NCBI GenBank assembly: GCA_009792885.1
Contig: WMCF01000016.1
Location: 10,558,200-10,622,199, forward strand
Direction: 5' to 3'
Length of the DNA stretch: 64,000 nucleotides
From: Eremophila alpestris peregrina
Taxonomy: Eukaryota > Chordata > Aves > Passeriformes > Alaudidae
In this document: piece after piece, positions 34,964 through 45,700 of the stretch
Numbering within the stretch: the stretch's first letter is position 1
Layout: every line of letters starts with the position of its first letter
Position numbers and translations under genes: made by a program
Notes under the pieces: model-generated
The model's database searches: none
Told to the model about the DNA's origin: nothing
What the model saw: the letters and a program-made list of their open reading frames with translations, nothing else

Positions 34964-35349
34964 ACACACCTCCTGGGTGTCTGAACACTGACTTGAGCGC
35001 AGTGCTTTGCTTGGTTAGATCTGCCTGAATTCGTGTCTGCTGCATCTCATAACACAGTGCTGGCCAGGGTGGGGGTCATCAGCCTGGCCCCCCTTCCCCA
35101 CACTGCACTCCTTAATTCTCCCATCACAGATTTCTGTGGAAGCCCTGAGCCATGCCAGGTGCCCAGGCTGTGGAAACAGGCTTCCCCCACAGGAGTACTC
35201 TACCCCTCCAGTACCCACAAGACCAGCCCAGGACACCTTTACTGCTAGAGTGGCTTAGCAGAGTCCCTGCCTGTGTGCCCTGTGCCACGTTTGTCCCATG
35301 CAGCTCTCCACCATCCCACACCTGCTCCAGACCTGGACCCCATACACAA

Positions 35350-35700
35350 TCACAGAATTATTGGGGTTGGAAGGCAGCTCTGGAGATCATCCAGTGCAGC
35401 CCCCTGCCACAGCAGAGCCACCCAGAGCAGCTGACACAAGAACACTTCCAGGCAATCCTTTAATGTCTCCTGAGACTCCACGCCCTCCCTGGGCAGCTGT
35501 TCCGGGGCTCTGCCACCCTCAATGTAGTTAAATTCTTCCTCATGTTGAGGTGGAACTTCTTATGTTTTGGTTTATGGTCTTTGCTCCTCATCCTGTCACT
35601 GGGCACCACCAAAAAGGGTCTGGCACCATCCTCTTGACACCTTAATGAGATCCCGTCTCATTGCTCCTGCACATAGTCCAGAGAGAGCCCGGCACATGTT
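35350..35700 (-). mobile_element. CR1 LINE fragment, antisense
   Basis: Read on the minus strand this is a CR1 3' end. On the + strand it begins 'tcacagaattattggggttgg' (the reversed CR1 tail) and continues through 'ctccctgggcagctgttcc' near 35484 and 'cctgtcactgggcaccacc' near 35593. It has small deletions and many substitutions, so it is old. It sits 0.7 kb upstream of the ABTB1 start codon and borders a minisatellite. Confidence 0.88.
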
Positions 35701-35747
35701 TCAAACCCCATCCCAACCATGGTCCGGGCCAGCTCCCCTCTTCAGGT

Positions 35748-36175
35748 GTGTTCGAGATCAGTTCCCCGGTGTGTTGCAGAGCAGGTTCGTTACCCGACCC
35801 CCGGTTCCTGATCAGTTCCCAGTTTATTGCAGAGCAGGTTCCTGTTTCCCGGGCCCTGGTTCCAGATCAGTTCTCGATTTGTTACAGAGCAGGTTCCCAT
35901 TCCCCAGGCCCCGGTTCCCGATCAGTTCCTGGTTTGTTGCAGAGCAGGTTCCCTGTCCCCGAGCCCCGGTTCCCGATCAGTTCCCGGCTGGTTGCAGAGC
36001 AGGTTCCCTGTCCCCGAGCCCCGGTTCCCGATCAGTTCCCGGCTGGTTCCAGAGCAGGTTCCCTGTCCCCAAGCCCCGGTTCCCGATCAGTTCCCGGCTG
36101 GTTGCAGAGCAGGTTCCCTGTCCCCAAGCCCCGGTTCCCGATCAGTTCCCGGCTGGTTCCAGAGCAGGTTCCCTC
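35748..36175 (+). repeat. 55-bp minisatellite upstream of ABTB1
   Basis: Tandem units begin with GAGCAGGTTC at 35779, 35832, 35887, 35942, 35997, 36052, 36107 and 36162; the first is 53 bp, the next six 55 bp, and the last is cut short. A partial unit precedes 35779. Each carries CGGTTCC followed by GATCAGTTC. The last four full units are nearly identical. 35942-36051 and 36052-36161 form two 110-bp dimers that differ at only two positions by eye, so recent expansion was by dimers. The upstream units are more diverged. Confidence 0.97.
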
Positions 36176-36780
36176 ACCGATCCCCGGCCCCGCGTGTCCC
36201 GGTGCAGCGCGGTCGGCAGTTGTTCCTCCGGGCCGCAGGGGGCGCTGCTCGGGGGCGGTGCCGGCCGGGGCGGGCGGAGCCGCTGCCGTGTTTACAGCGC
36301 CCGCCGCTCCCGCCCCGCCGCCGCTGCCCCTGGCCCGGCCCGGACCCGCGGCCGCTCCTCCGCTCTCCGCGTCAATGCGGCGCAGCCGCCCCGCGGCCTG
36401 GCCTGGCCATGGACACCAGCGACCTGTTCACCAGCTGCAAGAAGGGCGACGTGAGCCGTGTGCGGTGAGCGGGCCGGGCCGGGCCGGGAAGTGGGTCTCT
36501 CGCACCCGCCTCTGCCTTTAACCGCCCCGGTCACCGGGGCGAGCGGGGCCGGGCCTGGCCTGTCGGGGCGGCTTGGCCTCGCCGGGACGTGTTTACCTGA
36601 AGCTCGTCCCGGCCTCCCCAGGGCGGCTGTCGCAGCCTCGGGGCTCCCCAGGGCGGCCGCGGTGCGGAAGGGGCAGTTTGTTTCCCGTACATCAGTGCAG
36701 CTTGTTTGCACCCCGAGGAGCTGGGTGTGCACCGGCTCTGTGCCGGGGTGCTTGGGTTCGGGTGAGGTGTGCCTGGTTCC
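36176..36780 (+). promoter_or_regulatory. ABTB1: CpG-island promoter of ABTB1
   Basis: Very GC- and CpG-rich sequence begins at the end of the minisatellite and covers exon 1 and the start of intron 1. No TATA box is obvious. An upstream ATG at 36375 opens an overlapping frame. A GGGCC repeat with four G-triplets lies at 36471-36488, just inside intron 1. The transcription start is not determined. Confidence 0.7.
36409..36464 (+). CDS. ABTB1: ABTB1 coding exon 1
   Basis: The ATG lies in a strong context (GGCCATGG). It encodes MDTSDLFTSCKKGDVSRV plus two bases of Arg, the first half of ankyrin repeat 1. Donor CG|GTGAGC, phase 2. The start matches the mammalian N terminus exactly in position. 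Confidence 0.96.
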
Positions 36781-39700
36781 GGCAGCTGTCTGAGTGTCAG
36801 ACGGTCACTGCGTACTCGTGCGTGTGGATGCTGCCCGTGGCAAATGTCCTTGCACAAGGCTCCTTTCCAGCTGCTCTTTACCATTGGAAATGGTATTTGC
36901 GTTGGTAGGAAGCTGGATCCCTGGGACCAGGAAGCGATCGTCATGGAAATGTTTAGACGCCTTGTGCTGTAGACTGTGGGAGTATCTCTGAGAAATATGG
37001 GGATACTGAAATTTCAGGTCAAGTTTCCTTGCTCATTTCAAAGCAGCACAGCTTAACTGCAGTGATTTTGTATCAGGAGGCCAGTGGGCTTGTTGTCTGC
37101 AGGGTGAATGCAAGGTCCAGGGTTTACAACAGGCTCTTTTCCTGCATCTCATGGTTTGAATCTAAAACTGTTCTTCACCCTTTTATCCTACTTGATTCTT
37201 CCATCTCTTAATTGATTAAGTTAATTAATTTTAATCTCTTAAAATCTCAGGTTTACTGTAGAAGGAGGGATCTGAGGGATGGCCTTACAGAGGTTTAAGA
37301 TGGCCCTTATAGAAGTAATGGGGGAGAAATGAGAGTCTGAGAGTGCTGTCAGAGCAGAGGGGACAAATTGACCACATGGGACTGAGTAGAAAGGAGCTGA
37401 GTTGCTTGGTGTGGTGAATGTGGTCAGAGGAACCTGAAGTTTGAGACAACAAAGGGGAAGGGAGTGAAAGAAAGGACTCATGTGGTGGGTGATAAAACTC
37501 GAGCCAGGCTGTGCAGGAGATTTGTCTACAAGGCAAGGCTTCTGGAGGTGTCAGAGAGGGAATGTTGGCAGCATTGGATCTAGCCTAAACGTGCAAGACA
37601 AGGAAGTGGCAGGATGTAAGAGCAGGCTGGAGTGACACTGATGTTGTTGTTTTTGTCAGGAAATGCCATGAGCAGGATGGGAGTCCAGCCTTGGCCTCTT
37701 ATTTGTAAGCATCCAGGCTGGGAGCATTGTTGGGGAGGTACTGCAGAAGTACTTTTGAGATTGCTGCCCTGTTAGAGATGTGTTTGATTATCCTCTTTCC
37801 CCATATTACCACTTAAAATTGAGGAGAGCTGCCAGGCCATGCTGTAGAACACCATTCTTTGGGTTGAAGATTTGGCTGGTGCCCCTTCAGCCACAGATGA
37901 CAGTTCCCCGAGTCCAGTGCAAGATCCTGTCATACCTTTGGAAGTTACTCTATGAACTTGAAGTTACATCTTCTGAAAGAGAAGAATGTGACTGAGTGAG
38001 TAGCTGCATGAAGTTATAACTTTGCTCTCTCCCTTTTCTTCCAGATACCTTCTTGAACAGCGAGATGTGGAAATCAATGTCCGTGATAAGTGGGACAGTA
38101 CACCCCTGTGAGTGCTGCAGCCTGGAGCACTGGCTGGGCGGGGGGTAGGGCCTTCAGAGCTCCCTTCAGAGCTCCTTTCCTGTCTCTGCATCAGCAGCCA
38201 TGAGCACTGTTACAAAATGTCTCAGGTTCCGTTTTTTTGGAGCTTTGGCTACATGGTTCTGCTTCTCTTCCCTGTGGGTGCTGTGCTAAACGTGTCTGTC
38301 ACTCTATTTGACTCTGGCTTGCTGTAGTGATGCTCAGAGGCAGGGTTTTTTGACCAAATTACCTGGATTAAGCACTCTGCTCTTGGATAGATGAGGCTTT
38401 TCCCCCACCAAAGTCTATGGCATTCTAGCATGTCTTTTTGGGTGAAAACTTGGCCTGGTAAAATGCCAAGTGCCTGGCAGTAGGAATGAGGAATCCCCCT
38501 GGAGGTGCTGAGGGATGTGCTGTGACCTTGTTACCTCCCCACAATTCCAAAGTACATTTAGACACCTAAATGCAAAATATTTAGAGTACAGAATAACTTC
38601 CCAAAGTAAAGGTAGACTAACATTTGGCTGCTGCAATGCATGTTACAGGATTCTCCTAGCTTGTAGGACAGTTTGAGGCCCTTGTGAAAGAGAATCATGA
38701 AAGGCTTAGACTGTGAAAGAGAAAACCAAACTCATTGAAGAAAAGCTTTGGGGGGTGGATTTGCTGTACATGCAGTGTGGGTGCTGTTCCCTCCTTAGCA
38801 AAATGTGCTGCAGTCAGACTGACAACAGAAGCAGCATGGAGTGTGTTTGAGAATTCAGTGGACTGTTGAGTACCTCTGAAATGATCTCCATTAAAATGAG
38901 GATGGATTTGGCAGCTGGTGGTGCAACAGAAGATGATGAATCCAGACTGGGACCTTGAGATCTCCTTGTAGTGCCTAGGATTGCTGGGAACAGGTCCTGC
39001 TTAGTCTGATGCTGGGATCAGGCTTCTGTGCTATTTGGTAGTGATTCCTCACTCCTATGAGGAGTTGTCTCCTAAGCTTAGGGATGCTCAGTGCTGTGAT
39101 CTGTGTGTGGTGATATGCCAAAACACTGAATTTAGTTTCCTAATGCATCTCTAATTTTCTTTCTCTTGTTTTTGTCAGGTATTATGCCTGTCTGTGTGGA
39201 CATGAGGAGCTTGTACGTTATCTTCTAGCCAATGGTGAGCACAAGTGTCCTGGTGTGGCTGCAGTGTCTTTCTCTGGTCCTTTGGGATTGTATGTCCTCC
39301 TAGCTGTCCCTTGTGGAAACTTCTTCAGTTACAACCAACCATCTGATCAGCGATCTCAGGCTACAGAGGGAGCCCTGCACACACCTTCATGGTCTCTTGT
39401 GCAGGCCATTTGCTGCTTGAATTTGCTTCTTGAAATTGCTTGAAATTTCTTGATTTGCTTAAAATCTTGAAAATGCACAGAAAGGGAAGTTTTCTGTGAT
39501 GGCTCAAGGCATCATGACTTTCTGAAATCACAGCTGATATTTTGTGAGGGTGCAATGGTGTTGGGAATATGCTGATCTAAGGGTTGTATTTCATAGCAAG
39601 AATTGTCTGTGCAAAACTTTCTTGTACTCTACTGATAGCCTGGCTTTGTAAGCAGGACTTAAACATGAAATGCAAGGGATTTTGCTAATCTCAGACAAAG

Positions 39701-42700
39701 CAAGACCAATTCTTCAGGCCAAGTGCCTACCCATTTGGTTCTCAGCACCTAAATTCTCCTAGGTACTGGTAGTGTTTTTCCAGAGGAATCAGAGTGCAGA
39801 GTCGCATCTCAAAAGGTCTGGTTTTCTGCTGCATTCCCAGCATCTTAATCAACCACTTGTGTAATTCTAAATAGGAAAATGCAAATGCCCTCCAAATTTC
39901 TAGCAGGTTCTGACCTAAAGAGGCATCTCCTGTCTTAAAAAAAGCCGAACTACTTTTTAGGAGGAGTTCTTAACAGTCCAAGAAATGGCTCTTCCAAGCC
40001 AGGGACGTGTGTGAAAGTGCTGACGATTGAGCCCCCAGGTAACTGCCGGCTGCAGGAAGATCTGGCTCTCCTGGCAGTCTTTGTACAGTAAGATTTGTCT
40101 TCCCAGAACACTGCTGAAGCCATGCTGAGAGGCTTTGTACACGGTCAGTTTAAACAATTCATGACTTCCTCAGAAAGGGATTTGTCTGTGGGAGAGCAGC
40201 TTTGGATTGTATGGATGTGAGGGAAGCTCAGTTTTTGTCAACATGCTCATCAGCAAAGGGGACACAGTGAAACATGTCAGCAACCAGAAATCACACTCGT
40301 TCAGTGACTATTTGGGGACACTGGAGAAGGATCTAACTCTGCCTGCTGGCCTATGCTTGTTTAACAGGAGCAAAGTGTGAAGCAAACACTTTTGATGGGG
40401 AGCGTTGTTTGTACGGAGCTCTGAGCGACGCCATCCGCCGGCTGCTGAAGGAGTACAAACAGATCACAGCCAAGTGCATGAGGAGGGACTACTACGATGT
40501 CTTCCTGCAGCGGTAAGGCCTGAGGCATGTGCAGAGCATCCCAGCATCCCCCTGAGCTCTTCTGCTTCAGGGCAGCTTTGAGAGGCAGCTGATCAGTACC
40601 CTCTCTCATCCCTGGGCATGTGGAGCTTCCTCAGGGATGTTCCTCTGTGCCCTAAGGGATGATCTCCAGGTGTGTGTGTGCACAGCCTCCGGTGAGTTGG
40701 GTACAGACTCCAGAGTCAGCAGAAAGCTGGTCTTTATAAGCTGTCATCCTTTACTGTCAAAGCAAAATCAGATCCCTGAAACCACATTGACAATTTAGGA
40801 TGTCAACTGAAATTAAGTTTCAGGACTGAAGGTACTATAGCTTGCAAGCTGAAATTTTCAGCACTGATAAAATGTTTGTCATTTGTGAAAGGAGACTTTA
40901 AGGCATCTCAAACTGACTCACAGTACCATTGCCCAGTTCTTTGTTTTTCGTTATTAATATTCCTTAAGATGCTTCTGAAAGTTACCTGTCCCACATTGTA
41001 CTAGAGCTTGAGTGGCAGCCTGACTTGCTCAGGAATAGAGGAATAGTTTCAAGCTTTTTTTCTTGCTATTTCTCTACCTTGGTAACTGATGTTACCAACA
41101 GACTTGCTGGTTGATTTTTTTTTCCTTCTTATTTCCCATTGGACTGACTTACAAATGTTAAAACTTTGATATGTTTTTTTTTAATGTTTGCAACTGGAGT
41201 GTTAGTAAGTCAGAAAAATCTGACAATCTTCCCAGTACTACAGTGTCCTAATTTCTGAAGCTGTAGGAAAAGAGGAGAGGAAGGAAGCTCATTTATTTGA
41301 GTAATACCAGATCCTGGGTTCCAGGGAAGTAGAATTTTGCAAGGTGATTTATTACTGCCCTGGTGACTGTGGCTCAGATGGTGCAGGGTTGAGCATATAT
41401 GAAAGCTAAAATGTGCTGGTTTCTGCTTCTCATTGGGGCAGACCTTGTGTTAAAGTTGAAACAAAGGACAACAGCTGGGGGACAAAAAGTGAAAACCTGA
41501 TGCTTCTGTTTGGTTGGGGCAAGACACTGAGAAGGAAGAGTGTGCTAGTGGCAGGAGATTGAGATTAGCATTCAAGACTGACAACATCTCTGTATGTGAC
41601 TCCACACCTTTCTGTGCATCAGTCCAGCTCTCTAGGAGTATGATGCTTGATGTTCACCTGATTTGACCTCTTGAGGATGTTTGTGAGGATATATGTGCAA
41701 GGAGTGATGGACATTAGAAAACACTGGTGGTGGGTGCTGTAAACTCTAGAAGTGGCAGTTTTGGTTTTTCCTTTTGAAGAATGAAGGTATGGGCATGCAG
41801 GCATAAATGAGGCTTCACCTTTGATGTTGTAATTGCCTGCATTGCATGCCTGTCACATCCTTCCTTCTTCTGGGGGTGGGTGAAGTCCTCTCCTATTTGC
41901 TACATGATTCAAATGTGCATACTGGCAGTGGCCAGAGAGCAGGAAAGTTGCATTTTACTTTGTAGCAGGGTAGTTCTTCTTGAAAGAGTGTTCATTTTGC
42001 AAAGCAAACATTGTTTTGTTTTGACATCTGACAATTTAAAAGCATATTAACTTTTGAAGATGTGCTTGAGGGCAACTAGTTCCACTTTAAAATCTGTTCC
42101 TGGTGTTCAGGTGTTCACCTAAAGCAGGAAGATCTCATTCTCAGCCTCCCTGTTGTACTTAACAAAACTTCTTTGAGCTATGGAAGGGAGTGAGACATGC
42201 TACTCTGGTATGTGAAGTACCAGCCCCATGCTGGCCTTCCCAGGGCAGGGAGAGACTGCAATACCAAAATTTAGACCTAATAGTACCACTAGCATTGCTC
42301 CATTCTTTCCTTTTCAGTCCTGCAATGAGTTTCCCTTCTGTCTGTTCCTCACAGGTTGCTGGAGCAGGGTTACCAGAGTGACATTGTTTTCATTGTTCAT
42401 GGCAAATCCTTCTGTGCCCACCGCTGCATCCTCAGCGCTCGCAGCGCCTACTTTGCAGAGATGTTTGAGACCAAGTGGAAGGGGAAAAACATGATAGTGT
42501 TGAAGCACCCACTGGTGAGCAAGGCTGTGCTTCCAGTTCTTTCCTTTCTTTTGCTGTTCCAGCTGGGTGAGGAAAGTGAGTTTGAGGGTTAACTTCCACA
42601 GTGAATAGCTCCTGGGGCTCAGAATGACCCTAGTTGAGGACAGGGGCTTGTGGAGGCACTTTATGCAGGAAAATTGCATCTTTTTCAGGTAACAGAAGGC

Positions 42701-45700
42701 TGCAGATTGCATACCTTCTCTTTGTTTCCCCTGTCATGGACTCAAACATATCTTAATTAATTGCAGTAGCATGTAGCTGTTACCATCTGCCAGCTGTGTC
42801 ACAACCCCTCTCTGGGATGAGTTGAGCCTGTCTAATTCCTGGTGGACAGGTGGTCTGGGGTGAAGACATCACCTCCATAATTGGTACTAATTGAGTCCCT
42901 TTTGTTGCTTTTGCAGGAAGAACTAAATAGGCCATAAGTGCATTCCATCCATTAACCACCAATACTCTGGCAGACATTTCTGTACTTGACTCTGGCAGTG
43001 CAAATCCTCTTGTGTCAAACATAATTCCAGTTTCTTAGAACACTGCTCTCCTCTCTATTTGTACAAGAACATCTTTCCTCTGGAATTAGGAATATATGGA
43101 AATGTTTGTGATCAGTAAAAACCTGGATTTTGCAGAGCCATGTCTCTTGAGTTTCTCCATTAGTCAGGTCCTGTCCCCTGAGGTACCTGAGGGATTAGTA
43201 TCAGTTGAAACAGTAAGGAGCTGTGTAAGTCAGGTGGAGTGGCAGCATTAGTTATGTGAGGAGCAAGGAAATCACAGTGCAGTGTGTGAGTTCTTACTTA
43301 AGGGTTTTTTTTCTACTTGTTCAAGATCATGTTTCAGACTTGCTGTTAAATTCATGATGATTCCAAATGTAACTTTCTCTTGTTTTATTTCAGATTAACC
43401 CAGCAGCCTTTGGTGCTCTTCTGCAGTATCTATACACAGGTAAATGTCCTTACCCTTTGCAGTTTGTTTGCATGGCTGGTGGGCAGCTGTCTGTGCCTCT
43501 GCACTGAGTGGCACAGGCTTGCACTCAGCAGTGTTTGGGTGTTTGAGTCACCAACAAATCCTCTGTGCTGGCAGAAAGGGAGAATGTGAGCAATCACCAG
43601 CTCTTCCAAGATGTTTGTACCTTTTGCCAGTTGTTGTCCTGCCAGTAATTATACAGTTAATTAAAACCACAATCAGCTTAGGTTGATTGGTTGGATGGAT
43701 TTGGAGACTGTATTTTTAACTTAAGGAAAGAAAATCTGTCATCTGGTGTAACAGCCTCCTAAGGTGGTGAAAAGCCAGTTTCCCATGTAGGAGATCTTCA
43801 TTTTGGCAGACCTGAGTAGTGTGTGCTGAATGCTTTGACTACTTTCTAGTATTTTTTCTGAATGGAAGTTGGTCCTAAACCTTCTGTAAAGATGTACAGT
43901 GCTGTATTGTAGGCATGCTAAATGCTGAACTATCTCAGGCCAGGAGGTGGTGCCAGAAATTAACATTGTTTTCAAGGCTCTTCTTTTCCAATACAGTGTG
44001 TTCAGAAATGTCCCTTGCCACATTTTCACTGATTGTAAAAATTCTGGGAAGAAAACTTGTAAGGCTAAAGTTTATTCTTTCCCAAAGCCAGATAGTCAGT
44101 GGTGGCAGTCATGCCTGCTGCTGTTGTGCTGCTATTTTATGATTTTCTGAGGGAATTAGACATATTTTATATAGCCAATTTGGTCTTTGGACTCTTGAAT
44201 GAAGCTATTAGGGTAAACCCTGGAAAGTGGAAATGTGAATTAAATGCCAAACTGTTACTAAGTGGCAGAATACCATGTCTTAGCTTCTGGGACTGAGCTG
44301 TAAATGGATGCTGAAAAATGAGGCAGTGTATTTAATAATAAATTTCTGTGCTATCAAGTCTTCAGGCCTTATTTTTATACCTAAATCCTGTGGATTATGA
44401 GAGCTGACTGCATTTCTTCTTGCCAGGTCGTCTGGATATTGATGTAGAATATGTCAGTGACTGCAAGAGGTTGGCCAAGCAGTGCAGGCTGCAGGACCTC
44501 ATCGATGATTTGGAGACCAAATGTAAAAAAGTCTATGAATTTGGTAAGCATCTGACCTGCTGTTGTCTCTGCTATGCCTTTGTGCCCTTTCAGGGAGAAA
44601 CAGGAAAGTGTGATGGTGGATGTTTCATGATGTCCTTGGGGCTTCCAGAAAATGATTCTGTTGTGGAATTTCTGTGTTTGTGTGGTGGTTTTCACTCATG
44701 GCATTTCTGTAAGGCAGCTGTAGTAGTTTCTGACACATGCATGTTCCTAATTTATATCAAAATGCTTTCTTTATAGTAGAGCAGCCTTGGCAGCAGGACT
44801 TTGCTGTGGTCGCCAGACATTCAATTGAGCATGGTGGAGTATATATTGGGAAGTGCCTTCCAACAGGGAGCTTGTTTAAATCCCGAGAAAGATAAAATAG
44901 ATACAGTTAGAAGTAATTTTTTGCATTTATCTGACCCCTAACAAAAGTCAAATGTTTGATAACTGGCCCAAATGGGTGCAGAGGGAGATACAACACTTTC
45001 TTTAAAAGCAGAGAAGTGTTTCTGAAAGCATGTGTATATTAGTAACACATGGATGTGCCAAACCTTAAATGAAACAATCCTCTATTTAAGGACTTCTTGT
45101 TATCCAAATAACTTGTGATCCAATCATGACATAAGCTTGTTGAAGACCAGCAGTTGGAGTTTATCATTCCTCTCCTTAGCTCAGGCTAATGGACACGTGA
45201 AGAACAATCAGAACAGCACAAGTGCTGTTAGTCACGAAGCAGGAAAATTATCAGACAACAAAACCTTCAGGCTGAAAGCTTCTGATTCTCATTCCGTGCT
45301 CTGAGTTAACTCCTTTACTTTAATCAAGTTAATTTTTATTTGAGAAGAGTCTATCGTTTAAAGTCAATAACATCTTCTTCCCTGATCTAAGAGGCAGGGG
45401 TGTAGCTGTTCCACCTTTTCCTTTTGAATAAGAGTTGTGATTATTCAGCCTCTTGAAGTTGCAGGACATAATTGATAGAATACTTCTGCCTCAATAAATT
45501 CCTCATCTGCAAATCACATGGAAGATATTACCATGTGCAGGTCCCCCTTTACACATGTGCTGTTGTTTGGTGCTGGTGGGGTACAAGATCCCCATGGTAC
45601 AGCTGTTCCCAGGTAGAGCAGGGTGCAAGTCCTTATGGAAGCTGTGTCACAGGTCTGACTTCTGCTGTGTAAACACAAATGTAAGCATGGACCTGAAGAG

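Larger units (their letters stand above)
30874..35349 (+). other. PODXL2: PODXL2 3' UTR and intergenic spacer
   Basis: No gene was recognised between the PODXL2 stop and the inverted CR1 copy. The first canonical AATAAA is at 33714, with another at 34958; ATTAAA occurs at 32777 and 32808. The 3' UTR is therefore either long or uses a variant signal. Two stretches with mild coding character (33700-33894 and 34202-34414) are discussed under findings. Confidence 0.6.

Noticed and set aside
35567..36521. Three overlapping frames of 213-295 codons on the + strand before ABTB1
   Set aside because: They are produced by the 55-bp minisatellite, whose unit has no stop in any + frame, plus the CpG island; the repeated motifs are shifted copies of the same DNA.
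39989..40077. Treating the intron 3 copy of exon 8 as a real ABTB1 exon
   Set aside because: It is out of exon order, lacks an abutting acceptor, would be duplicated in the protein, and runs to a stop soon after the copy. The rebuilt 477-aa protein is complete without it.
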